Positions 52,201-62,068 of a DNA stretch of 64,000 nt are shown piece after piece. The position numbers and the translations under genes are program-made. The stretch is taken from NCBI GenBank assembly GCA_013396525.1, contig VWYX01000744.1:310001-374000 (forward strand). The letters run 5' to 3'. The notes under the pieces were generated by a model. It ran no database searches, was not told where the DNA came from, and saw only the letters and a program-made list of their open reading frames with translations. How positions within the stretch are numbered: position 1 is the first letter of the stretch; each line of letters starts with the position of its first letter. The DNA comes from Chaetorhynchus papuensis. Its lineage: Eukaryota > Chordata > Aves > Passeriformes > Rhipiduridae.

Positions 52201-55200
52201 GCATCAGGTGACAGCATTCAGCTGTGGGTTTGTGCACTGCTCTGTCTTTGACAGATGCTCAGAGTGTTGCCTGTTGCATTTTGAGAAGAATTTTGTGCTA
52301 CCTACAGGCGAATATCACAGAAAAGAAACAGCTTTTGGGCAGCACCATGACTTGCTCTCTATTGCACTGGGAGCAGGAGCTGTTTCCCTGGGAACTCTTC
52401 CATGTGAATCTCTCCACACAGTGAGGTACCTGCAGTGGGTTCCCTGTGCCCCACTGCCCTGTTCCTTCAGGGAGCCTTCAGCCACGGGGATTTTATCCAC
52501 AGCTGGGCAAGGCATTTTCCATTTTTGTCAAGGGAGGGGGAGTAACTGAACACGGATAGTTAGAGGTCTTTGGCACTGGTGATTGTCCTGTTAGGCACAG
52601 AAACAGGTGAGCACTCAAGAGAATTCCCTGTCCAGGTGACTCTTCACATCTGGAGTCTCAAGGAAATGATTTAGGATGGAGAAGCTTACTCCTGAAGCCA
52701 GACTTCCCAGGACTTTAGTATAACGGAACTCTGCAGAACAAATAAATATTTGATGAATTCTTTTCTAAACCTTATCTGGAAACCAGTTGATCAAACCATT
52801 GATTCCAGTTACTGCTCTGAAATCAAAAAATAAATAGGTTTTGGGGAAGGAATTGCTCCCTAATAAGCATAATTATGTTATGTGTGTGTTAAATACACGG
52901 AATGCTTGGTTTCACTCTGTTTTAGAAGCCTGTGATGACAAGCACCAGATACCACTGAGCAGGAATGCATTGCATCAGAGGTTACTGAGCTGTGGAACAG
53001 CTCCTCGTGTCCCTGTGTGACACAGGGGAAATCTCAGCAGCTGTTCTGAGCTTCAGTGCTGTGACCTCCAGAGATACAGCCCACGGCTCTGAAGCTGGAC
53101 CTTGCAAATAAACACCTGATGTGCATCCACATCTGGTGTGGCTCTCATGTAAACGTGTGTCAGCTCTCAGGGAGTCACTGTGTCGTTGGTTGCTGAGCAA
53201 TGTTCTTGCTTTCTGCTTAGAAGAACATAAGGAATGCTTTTTTAATTAAGAAAATTAGTAAAGAGAGTCTTCAGAAATGCAGCTCAGGTCACCAAATAAA
53301 CATTTTCATCATCTTTTTGCACCAGCTGGTTGCCTTGCCTTGTAATCTTAAATGCTAATTTCAAAGGAGTCCGGTACTCCTGAGGGTCTTATTGAATTTA
53401 TTTGGAGTTGGAAGAGTCAAGATTTGATTTTGCACTTATTTTAAAAAATGAGACAATAACAGGCACCATGCATTATTATTTACTGTTAAGCAGTGTGAAT
53501 TTGGGATCAAGGCTTGCAGAAGCTTAATCCAAGAATACTGAGTTCTATCTATTTTACAGGGTTATTTTGTGATGCAATCAGGAAAGAAAACTTCCATAAA
53601 CGTGACAAATATGTATTAGTATGTACATATTTGTACATATTAGTATATGTACTAATCATCTGAATGATTTGTAATTTCATTACTAATATGTACTAATCAT
53701 CTAAATACTTGGTTTTTTTCGGGGATTAATTTATATCTGTTTGTTCCTAATGGAAATGTGTTGGACAGTGGGGCACTTTGATTCCCAGAGATTTTTGTTT
53801 TCTCTTTGACAAAACACATTTTATTCACCGTTAGATTCATATCCTGTGATTAACATAAAGTCATTTCCTAGAAACAAATCCTTCCTGAAACTTCCTTCCA
53901 GCCATGTATGTGATGTTTATTATACCTATGAGCACAGTGGAACCTAATGCTTAGAAGCTTGGGATAATGTTGGTACATTTTCAAGGAATTCAATTCATTC
54001 TATAATTTCTTTATTCTCCTTATTGGGGGTGCTCCAGAATGCATGTTTATTTAAAAAAATATGAAGGAAGAAAACAGTTCAGGATGGATTGCAGCATTCA
54101 GAGTATGTTTTCAGTGCAGGTAAAACCAGATGCTTTTAACTTAAATGGTCTAGCCTGACTTAGGTAACTTTGTTTAAAGTACCAAAAAAGGCAAGGTAGT
54201 GGGAGAAAGAGGGTATTTATAGCTCATCAAAAGATTCCTTTTAGCTCGCTTTGAGCTCTTCTGAGATTCATGTTTTTCCCATGCAGTGTTCTGGTAGATT
54301 GTAACCAGGCCAGTGCATTTCCAGCCACGCATCTCGCTGTGCCTCTACGCTGTGTTACACAGAGCCCCAAATTCTGCCCTCGTTATGGATATCTTCCTTT
54401 AGCTTTGTCCACTCACAGCTCAGTCCATTTGCTGGAAGTGATTTAATCTTAAAATGCTTCGTCTGTCTCCTGGAGGCTGTGGTCCGTTAGTTTAATCTGT
54501 TTCCAAGGAGCAGAGAACAATTCAGGGAGGGTTTTCATTGCCACCTGTTCTGGGACAGGACCCTCCCTTCCCCTGGCCATGCTGCAGCTGCCCAGCTCCT
54601 GGCCCTGCTTTTTCCTCACAAGGGAAATGTCCAAAGTTAATGCTCTTGGTGCAGTGATACGGGTATTGAGGTGAGTGCCAAGTGGGTTTGGCACCATTCA
54701 GCTTCTCTGGAGACTGACTGCTCAGCTTGCTTGGCTTTTGAATTGCGTGGCAGTGTGAGGTATTTGTCTGTATATTGATTCTGTCAGTTTTGAGTTTCTT
54801 TCAGCTTTTGCTGCTCAATCTATTGCTTATACCAAGTGTTACAGAGCACTTGGTGTAGGAAAAACTGTCTCAGAAGTGCTTCTGGTGTGAAAGAATAGTG
54901 TGTTCAGACAGATATTCTTGTGTTGACTTGTGTTGCAATTATCTATCAGCCTATAATCTGAAGCAGTTAATGTTCTCACAGGTACTCTGGGTGTGTTTTT
55001 AATGCACACATGCAGCTGGTACGTGCAAGGCAAAGTTGTAAACATTGCTTTCTGACTTTCTTGAAAACAAAAACTTGTTTAAGTTTACTAATTGCATATT
55101 TCTTCTTTAGTTATAGAGTCAAAAACACTACAAGGAGAAAAGGGAGAGCACAGTTTCAATGCTCCTGGGACATTTGTCATTGAAAATACAACTCTTGAAT

Positions 55201-58200
55201 TTCAGAAGAGTACAGACAGGGAAATCATAAAGATCCAGGGGCCTCTTGGAGCAGATTTCATTATCAAGGTGGGCTGTGTGAATGTACAAATACACAAAGT
55301 TATTGCAAGTAGGTGCAGCACAGTGGTGGCTGTCCATCAGGTTGTAGCGGTACAACAAAATCTTTTAGCTAGCAAGTAAGAAATCCTAATTACAGTCCAG
55401 AGATCATTTATGCTAAGAAAATCCAAACAAATTAAAATGTTGCGAGATTAATGTCTTTCCTCTGGTGGAAAGTACCACAGGATCTTTAATGGTAAAAATG
55501 GCCAGGAGTTTTGTTTTAAATATTCCTGGAAGAACAACAGTGACCCTGTGCAGTGCATTGAGCTAATCCAATTGCAGACTGCCACCTACTGAACCTGAGC
55601 ACTGCTTCCAGCAGCACCCTACGATCTCCCTCAGACATTGCTAACCCAGCCACTGACCATTTCTAATCCTTTTTAAATTCTTAGATCACTCACAGACTTC
55701 TTTCTGCAGAAAATTTTAAAATTTTTGCTTTACAAAGAGATAAACCAAAAGAATGCAGTTAGGAACTTTGCTATTCAAGGATAGATAATCAAATTAATAC
55801 CTTGAATAATTGGAAAAACAAAGTAACATTCAAAGGTTTGACTATTGGGAACTTAAATTTAATGGCTAATCTAGACTTTCTAGAGGTTTTATGTCTGTTA
55901 TCATCTTACTCTGCACTGCTATTATGGATGAGCTGTGTTTTGAAATGGCATGAGCAGTTGAGCACAGTGTACACGTGTGTTCTAATGGAAATTTCTTCAG
56001 ACCAGGTACTCTGGATCAAAAGAGAGTGTGGTTCAGTTCTTCTTCTATCAGCCCATCAGTCACCAGTGGAGACAAACAGAGTTCTTCCCCTGCACAGTGA
56101 CGTGTGGAGGAGGTAAGTGATGCCAATTCTTCAGGAGTGATAACAGCTGAAGATTAAAAGGAGCTGATTTACAACTTTTGTTATGCATTTTTATTGAGTA
56201 AATAAAATGTGTTTCTTTGTACACTGGTAATTTCTCAGCAAAACAAATGACAGAGTAGCTGCTAAGTAGGTTGGCTAAGCTGGTATCAGCATAGGAGTTT
56301 TTACAAGTTGTTACTGGAAGTCATGTTTTTCCATAAAGGATGTTCATTTGAGTAAGAGCATTGACTAAGAAATAAAAATACGACATCCAAAGTGAAATAT
56401 TGAAAAATTGAAACTCATAATGGATATCTGGGGCAAGTAAGCAAAGAAACACGATAAGATTTTAAAATAATGAATAATCAGGAGCTGAAAGAAGGTATTT
56501 CTGGCTTCAGTAGTATACATGAGGGAGAATTTTAGAACATTTAGTTGAGAAATTAGTTACACAGAGAGCAGAATAAGTAAACAGAATTTAAAGAACATCT
56601 GCTATCAGTATCTTTGGCTGTCTGACCTTAGACATTTAGTCCTGGTGGCAGCTAGAGCAGCACGTGGAGTGCTGTAGCACCCACTCCTGGTTTAAGCACT
56701 GCAGCTTAGATGAAGTGTAGCTCTGCTCTGCTCCAGCTCATCCAGCCCAGCCCGCTGCTTGTCATGTGTGGTTCTGCAGAAGAAGTGTGAGCTCATGGCA
56801 GGAGGAGCGTTTGACACTGCAGAGAGCAGCCTCCCTTCAGCCAGCATTTCCCAGGTCACCTGGAGAACAGGCCGGGATGCCGGTGATGCCGAGGCAGGGA
56901 TTTTCTGGAGAGTGCAAATGTGGTTTAAATAGTTACTTGGGACATGAATAAAGAGAGTGAGAGGTGCTTAAAGTACAAGCAGAGTCTGGGGATCCCTTGA
57001 GGGACCATCCGTTTTGGCACTTGCACCTCCCTGTGATCTGAAATGCAGGCAGTGTGTGTATGATGTGTAGTCCCACAGGAAACTACTGTATCTTACGAGA
57101 TACTTGGCCTCGTGAAGTGGGATTCTTGCTGCAGCTCTGAGTGGCAGTGCTTATCCTCTGATGATTCCATCACACTGTGTTTATAACTTTTTTTCCTTAA
57201 CCTGTCTGACAAGGGAAGAAGTATAAAGCATCCCAGTTACTTTTGAGGACTGCATGTAAACACTGGATAGCTCAAGGGACGTATTTACCTTCAAAGGTAT
57301 TGGCTCAAGCCCAGCCTTTTGCAGACTGCTGTGATGGTTTGAAAATTATAGCTACACGTCAATCTCTTTGAAACTATCCAGGGTTTTCAAAGCCCTGCTT
57401 TGTAGCTGCTTGCCTATAATATAAAACTGGTGCCTTTATCAGAGGGGCTTGGCACTCCTCAGGGAGGACAGGAACTGAAGAAACACGAAAACTGAGCTGC
57501 TCAGCCCTGACAGCAGCAGTGTGAGGAATGGCATGTTACTGAGCACGAAAGGAAGCTGTAGTGCAGCTGCCTGGCTTTAACCTGTCACCTTAAAGTGGGT
57601 TTAGTGTCCACATTGTCTGTTTGGCATCTGGTACTGGCAGTAAAAGAATGGATGCTGCTTGTATCTTTGATTCTGTAATCTCCATGTGTTGGAAGGGGCA
57701 TCTCAGAAAGCACAGCCAAGCTTGAATGAGTAAGATTGTTTAAAAACTGTTTCTCTTGTTTGCAAGTGACATTTCTTCTGGGTCTTTTGAGTACTTACAA
57801 GAACTGAGACTTAGATGCTGTGAGCACTGGAACTGCTTTGTTCTTTATGGTTATCACTCTCATGCATGATGACACTTTGGATCAGCCAAGAGACACACAA
57901 CTGAAGCCACTGATATATGATACTTAATATTTTCAGTAGGCACTGGGACTTGTGCTATTAGTTTGTTGACTCGGTTTGATTTTAATTCTTGTGGTTTAAA
58001 TCTTTTTTTCTTTGCACATACCAGAACATCCTCCTCCTCTCCTCGGTTTAAGTCCAACTAAGCTTTTTTGAATGAGTCTTTTTTTCTTAGCCAAAAAATC
58101 AACCTAGTGGTTTATAAAACTCAGACCCCTTCTTGCAACCAGTCTCCACACATATTTTATTATTTGCTTTTTACCAAGTAGTTAGTTCAAGTTTTCTGTT

Positions 58201-60494
58201 GTTGGCTCTTCAGCTAGGAATGTTCTTGAACCTATTTCTTGGTTTTCTGCAGTTCCTTAGCAATGTTTTTGGATCTCATCTTCAATTCCTCTGGCTTTCT
58301 GTCTCAAGTATTTATTTCTTTCAGCATGAATGACTGTGTAATACAGCTCTCCAGCATACTGGTAACTCCTCCTTGGAGGAGGGCAGTTATAAGTTGTGGA
58401 ACATGTACTAGAACCATATGGCTTCATAGTTTCACCTTGTGACAGATGAGCTGGGGCAGTACAAGTATTCCTGCATCATGTGGAAATATGTGTGCCTTTA
58501 CTTTTACACTTAGAATATTAATAGAATAAAGTGCTGGAAGCTCACCCACTGTTCAGACAGGTTAATACGTTATGCTGAATTGCCTTAAATGAAGGTCTGG
58601 TCATGCATTTCCTGCTCAGTTAAGTTCCTGCTCAAGTTTCCTTGTTTAAAAGCAAACCAAAAAAGAGTAAGACAGAAGATTAATTCAACGGGGAGATAAA
58701 GCTGTTTTGGTTTATCCCCATTACAAAAATTAACTTAGCTTCTGCATTAGGTTATCAGCTCAATTCAGCTGAGTGCGTGGACATCCGCCTGAAGCGAGTT
58801 GTTCCTGACCACTACTGCCATTATCATCCAGAAAACAAGAAACCAAAGCCCAAGCTGAAAGAATGCAACATGGATCCCTGCCCTTCCAGGTCTGTATGGC
58901 AAAGAGATTTGTGTGTGACATAGGCAGTTACTAAGGAAGAAGCAATTGTGTTCACTTAATTTCAATTATTTTTATCTTTAAGGCTACTTCACCTTGGTTG
59001 GTTATTGCTTGTGTTAAAGGCTGAGACCTCTGCCAGTAGATTTGTGGCACTTCAGTGCTGCAGAACAGAAGATTTTGCTTATGCAGAGATACTGTAAATA
59101 CCAGTTTGTTCAAGGGCTGATTCTGCTTTGCCTATTGCTGAGTAGTACAGCACTAGTATGAGGGTCTTGTGAGGAGAACAGAGGGTTTGCCTACTTTTGG
59201 ATTTATTGATGCTGCCTTTCAGAACATCTCAACAGCCAGACAGAAGCTCCAGTCAGTGCAAGTTTTGCACAGGGTTTAACTTGGTTTATTCATTTGCCCA
59301 CCATAAAAGTTTGATTCTTCATCGGTACTGTAGTGTTGACAATTTAATAATTAAAGCTTGGGTCTGTTTGTTTCGGTTTTTTAAAACTAGGAATTAAAAA
59401 AAGAATCATTCAGAGTAAATATCCTTGTGGTACAAATGCCACAGGATATTGGTGCCAAATGGTAAAGGCTGTAGTACACATAAATTGTATTGAATTGCAC
59501 TACAGTGTTTCAAACTAACTTTTGGATTGTCTGGTGAGGTTTCCTGGCTGTGCTAAAGAATCTTAAAATAACATCACAGTATCAAGTCCCAGAACCTCAC
59601 ATTAATACGCCAGCTGGCTGAGCTAGAGTTATATGCAAGAAAAGGAAACACTCTCAATGGATTTCATTTCCTATAGCTAAACTGTCCATTTCCTTTCATT
59701 CCTGTTGAACATAATCATTGATAGTGACCTCTAACAGTTATAGATGTGCAGACTTTCAAGATTTTTTTCCTGGAGAGTTGATCACTGTATGAAGCAGAAA
59801 CACTTCAGTAATGCTTGATGGCAACGGGTGCCAAATGTTCCGGAGCTGGAATGGGAAAATTAGGGGGAAGAAAGGGTGTAATTATATTTTACCTTGCAAA
59901 TTTACTTTATGCAGCCAGGAAAAGGAAAGTACTACTGGATATAATACTGTATTTCTTAGCATTAGGAGTAAGGCTTTATGCTCACTCCATGCTATGCACT
60001 TCAAAGAAACAGCTCTAGAAGGGTCCTAAGCAGCACTCAGGACCTCTTTAGGATAAATCCTGTGATGCATATCTTTCACTGACACTCACATCCCTCAGCA
60101 GCCTTTGTTACAGACAGAAGCAGGTGAATATTTTCTCGTTAATGAAGTAACACAGACCTAAAGGGTCGCTGATAAGAGATTTCTCTGCTGGAGGCTTGCT
60201 CATGTAATATTTTATGGTGGTGTGAAATAGAGGAACAGTATGGTGAATCCTTTATCCATGCAGAAAAGGTAAGATTATACAAATCATAAGGTTTGCCATA
60301 AGGCTCATGTGTAATGGAGAAAGATTCCTTCATTTCACATTGGGAACTGCTTACTTCAAGCACGATCACATAGAAGTATGTACTTGATGTACAGTCTTGG
60401 GTATGAGAAATAATGATGCAATTTTTTTTTTTTTTTTTGACAGTGATGGATTTAAAGAAATCATGCCCTATGATCACTTCCAGCCACTTCCTCG
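19102..60494 (+). CDS. ADAMTSL3: ADAMTSL3 (punctin-2), partial: nine internal coding exons
   Basis: ADAMTSL3 is a secreted matrix glycoprotein of the ADAMTS-like family: it has the ancillary domains of ADAMTS proteases but no metalloprotease. The window holds nine exons with GT-AG borders and compatible phases, 1,073 nt in total, forming one open frame. Visible domains in order are thrombospondin type-1 repeat 1 (WDAWGAWSDCSRTCGGG), the ADAMTS cysteine-rich module (11 Cys over two exons), the cysteine-free spacer, TSR2 (FFPCTVTCGGG) and a linker ending MPYDHFQPLPR. ADAMTSL3 is preferred over ADAMTSL1 because of PCALKC, CISGICQ, GFKEIMPYDHFQPLPR and KGPAHL, where ADAMTSL1 has different residues. 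Signal-peptide exons and the C-terminal TSR, Ig and PLAC exons lie outside the window. No promoter is visible. Family role (known, not seen here): fibrillin/matrix association and growth traits. Confidence 0.95.
19246..19262 (+). repeat. (TG)n microsatellite next to an exon donor
   Basis: About eight TG units beginning 16 nt after the GTAAGG donor of the first visible exon. GU repeats near donors can bind CELF/TDP-43-type proteins in other genes; no such effect is shown here. Confidence 0.93.
19619..19877 (+). mobile_element. CR1 LINE, 5'-truncated 3' end
   Basis: The sequence matches the 3' end of CR1 elements in order: gggttgaatgttaggag, ttcttcaccgaaagggt, gggctgcccagggaggtg, gttggactctatgatctc and aggtcttttccaccc, ending in a degenerate remnant of the 8-bp CR1 tail repeat (tgctcttattctt). 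Only about 260 bp remain, typical of 5' truncation. It lies about 390 bp after an ADAMTSL3 donor, in the same orientation as the gene. The flavour resembles avian CR1; I do not assign a subfamily. Confidence 0.92.
21607..21652 (+). CDS. ADAMTSL3: ADAMTSL3 46-nt micro-exon, end of TSR1
   Basis: This 46-nt exon completes the split Arg codon (AG|G) and encodes RNCEGRNIRYKTCSSN, the C-terminal strand of TSR1 with two Cys. The acceptor is TTTTTTTTAG and the donor GTGAGT, both strong. It enters in phase 2 and leaves in phase 0. Skipping it would join phase 2 to phase 0 and shift the frame, so it should be constitutive in full-length mRNA. It is too short to be found by open-reading-frame length and was placed by phase, splice signals and family sequence. 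Confidence 0.93.
21653..28366 (+). other. ADAMTSL3: ADAMTSL3 intron, phase 0
   Basis: Donor GTGAGT, acceptor TTGTTTTCAG. It contains the TAA repeat at 22556, a T/A pentamer-like patch near 22243-22262 and an A12 run near 25602. A somewhat GC-richer patch lies at about 22620-23260 without a coding signature. Confidence 0.93.
22556..22572 (+). repeat. (TAA)n microsatellite
   Basis: Five to six TAA units in the intron between the second and third visible exons. Confidence 0.92.
28367..28603 (+). CDS. ADAMTSL3: ADAMTSL3 exon, cysteine-rich module part 1
   Basis: The exon is 237 nt (79 codons), phase 0 at both ends, with acceptor TTGTTTTCAG and donor GTACGT. It encodes DCPSDVGDFRAQQCSAYNDV, then YQGHFYEWIPVYND, PCALKC, LVVELAPKVLDGTRC and DMCISGICQ. 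It contains seven Cys and starts the ADAMTS cysteine-rich module that follows TSR1. PCALK and ISGICQ are ADAMTSL3-like rather than ADAMTSL1-like. As a symmetric 0/0 exon it could be skipped without a frameshift, but that would remove most of the module. The reading frame stays open 57 nt into the intron, to a stop at 28658-28660. Confidence 0.97.
32084..32101 (+). repeat. T18 homopolymer
   Basis: Eighteen T followed by aaataag. No adjacent retroposon body was recognised. Confidence 0.9.
33126..33213 (+). repeat. 30-bp tandem repeat (minisatellite), about 2.7 copies
   Basis: The unit ggatactctcagacactgca plus ggtaataatg (30 bp) starts at 33135, 33165 and 33195. The first two copies differ only near the junction, and the last breaks off at 33213. 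Near-identity suggests a recent duplication. On the minus strand it gives a thrice-repeated ten-residue peptide in an otherwise unrecognisable frame. Confidence 0.93.
41844..41970 (+). CDS. ADAMTSL3: ADAMTSL3 exon, cysteine-rich module part 2
   Basis: The exon is 127 nt, entered in phase 0 and left in phase 1, with donor GTAGGT. It encodes AVGCDRQLGSNAKEDNCGIC, then AGDGSTCRLVRGQ and AKAHVSPEK, with four Cys. The family usually has NCGVC; here it is NCGIC, a conservative change. The acceptor is weak: the last 25 intron bases are G/T-rich (tgtggtgttgatgttggcag), and the better pyrimidine tract (gccctcctcctg) lies slightly further upstream. A second CAG four bases inside the exon would shift the frame if used. 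Confidence 0.95.
45120..45450 (+). repeat. Purine-rich strand-asymmetric segment
   Basis: The + strand is strongly enriched in G and A (for example gaggaaaggcagatatgagg and ggaaaagaggaagagaagac) with few long pyrimidine runs. The minus strand therefore has few stops and shows two overlapping serine/proline-rich open frames, which I attribute to the composition. It adjoins the long minus-strand frame at 45513-46421. Confidence 0.6.
45513..46421 (-). other. Unidentified long minus-strand frame with one internal stop
   Basis: One minus-strand frame is open from 46421 to the stop at 45513-45515, about 302 codons, interrupted only by TGA at 45960-45962. After the stop the frame is polar and helix-like (KQSGQSQIHALEKTQKTYSK, then QLLKKMDLQEMQCKI and LTKKFLQDKRDHESK). 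Before it the frame is more hydrophobic (FYLFFHVGHGGPIYCF). It has no ATG-led start before the stop, no promoter and no poly(A) signal I can assign. It could be a decayed retrocopy, a fragment of an unknown element, or chance. I recognise no family. Confidence 0.2.
49794..49868 (+). CDS. ADAMTSL3: ADAMTSL3 exon, start of spacer
   Basis: The exon is 75 nt, phase 1 at both ends, with acceptor TTTTCCTAG and donor GTATGA. The split codon A|GG gives Arg, followed by EETVIAVPHGSRSVRITLKG and then PAHL, the first beta-strands of the ADAMTS spacer domain. It has no cysteine, as expected for the spacer. RITxKGPAHL matches ADAMTSL3 more closely than ADAMTSL1, which has KGPDHLY. Confidence 0.93.
49869..55110 (+). 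other. ADAMTSL3: ADAMTSL3 intron, phase 1
   Basis: Donor GTATGA, acceptor TTCTTCTTTAG. The only structure noted is the AT-rich palindromic cluster at 53609-53703 and a perfect 8-bp-arm hairpin (ccctgtgt-g-acacaggg) near 53010-53027. Confidence 0.92.
53609..53703 (+). repeat. AT-rich cluster with 17-bp direct repeat and palindromes
   Basis: atatgtactaatcatct occurs at 53645-53661 and again at 53686-53702, 41 bp apart. Between 53610 and 53656 attagta/tactaat and gtacata/tatgtac form overlapping inverted repeats. It looks like local duplication within an unstable AT-rich patch. Confidence 0.8.
55111..55268 (+). CDS. ADAMTSL3: ADAMTSL3 exon, spacer core
   Basis: The exon is 158 nt, entered in phase 1 (G|TT Val) and left in phase 0, with acceptor TTCTTCTTTAG and donor GTGGGC. 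It encodes VIESKTLQGEKGEHSFNAPG, TFVIENTTLEFQ and QGPLGADFIIK. ENTT contains an N-x-T sequon that is also in mammalian ADAMTSL3, so it is a likely N-glycosylation site. There is no Cys. The frame stays open 111 nt past the donor, to a stop at 55377-55379, which makes the apparent open frame longer than the exon. Confidence 0.95.
55269..56000 (+). other. ADAMTSL3: ADAMTSL3 intron, phase 0, 732 bp
   Basis: Donor GTGGGC, acceptor ATTTCTTCAG. This is the shortest complete intron in the window. No feature was seen in it. Confidence 0.94.
56001..56112 (+). CDS. ADAMTSL3: ADAMTSL3 exon, end of spacer and first Cys of TSR2
   Basis: The exon is 112 nt, entered in phase 0 and left in phase 1, with donor GTAAGT. 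I chose the acceptor ATTTCTTCAG because it gives TRYSGSKESVVQFFFYQPIS, continuing IIK|TRY as in the family. A second AG five bases downstream (accag|gtact) would shift the frame. The rest reads HQWRQTEFFPCTVTCGGG: the spacer ends with the FFFYQP strand, and TSR2 begins with CTVTCGG, which fits the O-fucosylation consensus. Confidence 0.94.
56113..58750 (+). other. ADAMTSL3: ADAMTSL3 intron, phase 1
   Basis: Donor GTAAGT, acceptor TTCTGCATTAG. No repeat or coding signature was recognised. Confidence 0.93.
58751..58889 (+). CDS. ADAMTSL3: ADAMTSL3 exon, remainder of TSR2
   Basis: The exon is 139 nt, entered in phase 1 (G|GT Gly) and left in phase 2, with acceptor TTCTGCATTAG. It encodes YQLNSAECVDIRLKRVVPDH, YCHYHPENKK and PKPKLKECNMDPCPS, with the four remaining Cys of TSR2. 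The donor is GTCTGT, lacking the usual purine at +3 although +5 is G, so it is the weakest donor in the gene here. VVPDHYCHYxPEN and KPKPKL are characteristic of ADAMTSL1/3. Confidence 0.95.
58890..60443 (+). other. ADAMTSL3: ADAMTSL3 intron, phase 2
   Basis: Weak donor GTCTGT; strong acceptor with an 18-T tract and GACAG. No other feature was seen. Confidence 0.93.
60444..60494 (+). CDS. ADAMTSL3: ADAMTSL3 51-nt exon, linker between TSR2 and TSR3
   Basis: The exon is 51 nt, phase 2 at both ends. The acceptor has an 18-base T run followed by GACAG, and the donor is GTATGT. It encodes SDGFKEIMPYDHFQPLPR, with the first Ser and last Arg split between exons; ADAMTSL1 has Y/Q/LYH changes here, so this is one of the best paralogue markers. 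In the family the next residues begin TSR3 (W..NPWTAC), and no sequence encoding these was found up to 64000, so the following intron exceeds 3.5 kb. Confidence 0.94.
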
Positions 60495-60608
60495 GTATGT
60501 ATAATCAGCATAGCATATGTGTCAGCTTTAGCACAATTTTCACTCCAAATATACTATTTTAGTGCTAAGATAATGGAACATCTTTTGATTTTTTTTTTTG
60601 CTTTACAG

Positions 60609-60765
60609 GAGAGCAAGCTTACAACAGTCCTGTAAACGTTTCTGAAGCTTGTGATTTATTTTAGTGTGCTCTGGATGATTAGCTTAACAGTCAGAGGTTA
60701 ATGTGCTCCTCTTGAAAATACCAATGCGAAGTCTTTAAAATAAACAGTTGTCCCCCTCAGCCTTC
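60609..60765 (+). other. Candidate alternative terminal exon of ADAMTSL3
   Basis: Only 114 nt after the donor at 60495 there is an acceptor-like sequence: an unbroken run of ten or more T, then GCTTTACAG, with a branch-like TGCTAAG about 40 nt upstream. Spliced from the preceding exon (phase 2), it would read R-RASLQQSCKRF and then stop at TGA 60643-60645. An AATAAA lies at 60739-60744. The result would be a truncated secreted protein with TSR1, cysteine-rich module, spacer and TSR2 only. The end coordinate is an estimate from the poly(A) signal. This is inference from signals alone; T-rich introns produce such patterns by chance. Confidence 0.3.
60739..60744 (+). promoter_or_regulatory. AATAAA polyadenylation hexamer (candidate)
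   Basis: A canonical AATAAA sits 94 nt after the stop of the candidate alternative terminal exon, followed by a G/T-containing stretch (ggctgtagtgctgag) about 25-40 nt on. The hexamer is common in AT-rich introns, so it matters only together with the acceptor at 60608. Confidence 0.25.
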
Positions 60766-62068
60766 TCTGGCTGTAGTGCTGAGAAGAGCATCATCTTCAA
60801 ACTGCATGTATGAATTCTTGTCTTGAAAGGGTTTTATTTTGACGGTGTATGAGGTTTTATAGAACAGATCTCGTTCTGTACAGGATTCTGGAAATTCTTT
60901 TTCTCTTGAGAGGTCTGATCTTCTCCTGTTTAAATCTACAGTCTATTTATTGACATCAAAGATGACATGTCACTTTCAAGATACTGAATTGTTGGAATAT
61001 CTATTAACTTAAATTAGGTCATCAGAGCACAGTTTGTTACTTTTTTTTTTTTTAAACACCTGAATCAATTACAAGGATTTAAAACTTCTCAGGAACCCTT
61101 AGATGTTTTGCAAAGAATGTTAGGATTAAACAGTATTGAGTCACATTTGCTTTTAATGTAAAGAATTATAGTTGATGAGTTAGTTGCATATTTATCTGAG
61201 TTGAACCTCTGCTTTATTATGTCATGTAATGAATAATGTGCATTTTTCTAAAGAAGCAAAGATATGAAGTAATAGGAATGAAATCATAGACTTGCACAGC
61301 TCAGTGGAGCTACTGATTACAGCTGATATAAATGTCACAGCTCATTTCTGCAGCAATTTGTCCTTGTGGATCTGCTGTCCTGTGAGGTACTTTGGCTTTC
61401 ATACATAGATGGGGATTTTTTTTCCTCTACAGCTTTATCCTGTAGGGTTCTCTAATTATATTCTGTGTCTTTCCCTTTCCACTTCTTCTGCCAATTCCTT
61501 TGTACTTCAGATCTCTCCTGGAACTCAGCTTAATGTATTTACAGGAGTATTTCATCTTCTGAACCACTTAGGGCTCGGAGACCACTTGGAAGAGAAACTC
61601 AATCCCCCTTTCTGTGCTTTCCTGTGCTCAGCACGTTTGCATGACACTGTGGTGAGATAGATTATGTCTGTGATAAAGCTGTGGGCAGGCTCTCTTATTT
61701 CAAACACAGAGAGCTACAGACAGAGGCCCAGCTCATTTCAGCACCTCGGTGTGTCCTGTCAGGAGGTATCATGCTCTTCCTGGGTGATGCTTCGGAGTAA
61801 GGAGTGTGAAATAGCAGGCAGCCAAGCAGGAGGGAGAGAGGAAACAGGCTGTGTTGTACTGGGAGGGCTCGTAGGGAAACACCACAAAGATGTAGAATCT
61901 CCTTTTCTTGCAGGAATTTCTGAAAGAAAACAGCAGCTTAAAGTCTGTTTGTCTGCATCAGGAGGTGACTCTGGTCTGGTGTGGATGCAAGTCTTGCTTC
62001 ATTCAGTGCAGCAGGGTTGGTCTGTGCTGTTGCCTGGCAAGGAACTGGAATGCATCACCCTGTGCTGG

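Noticed and set aside
55269..55379. Open frame continuing 111 nt past the donor of the spacer exon
   Set aside because: Homology resumes at 56001 in the correct phase; the extension matches nothing in the family.
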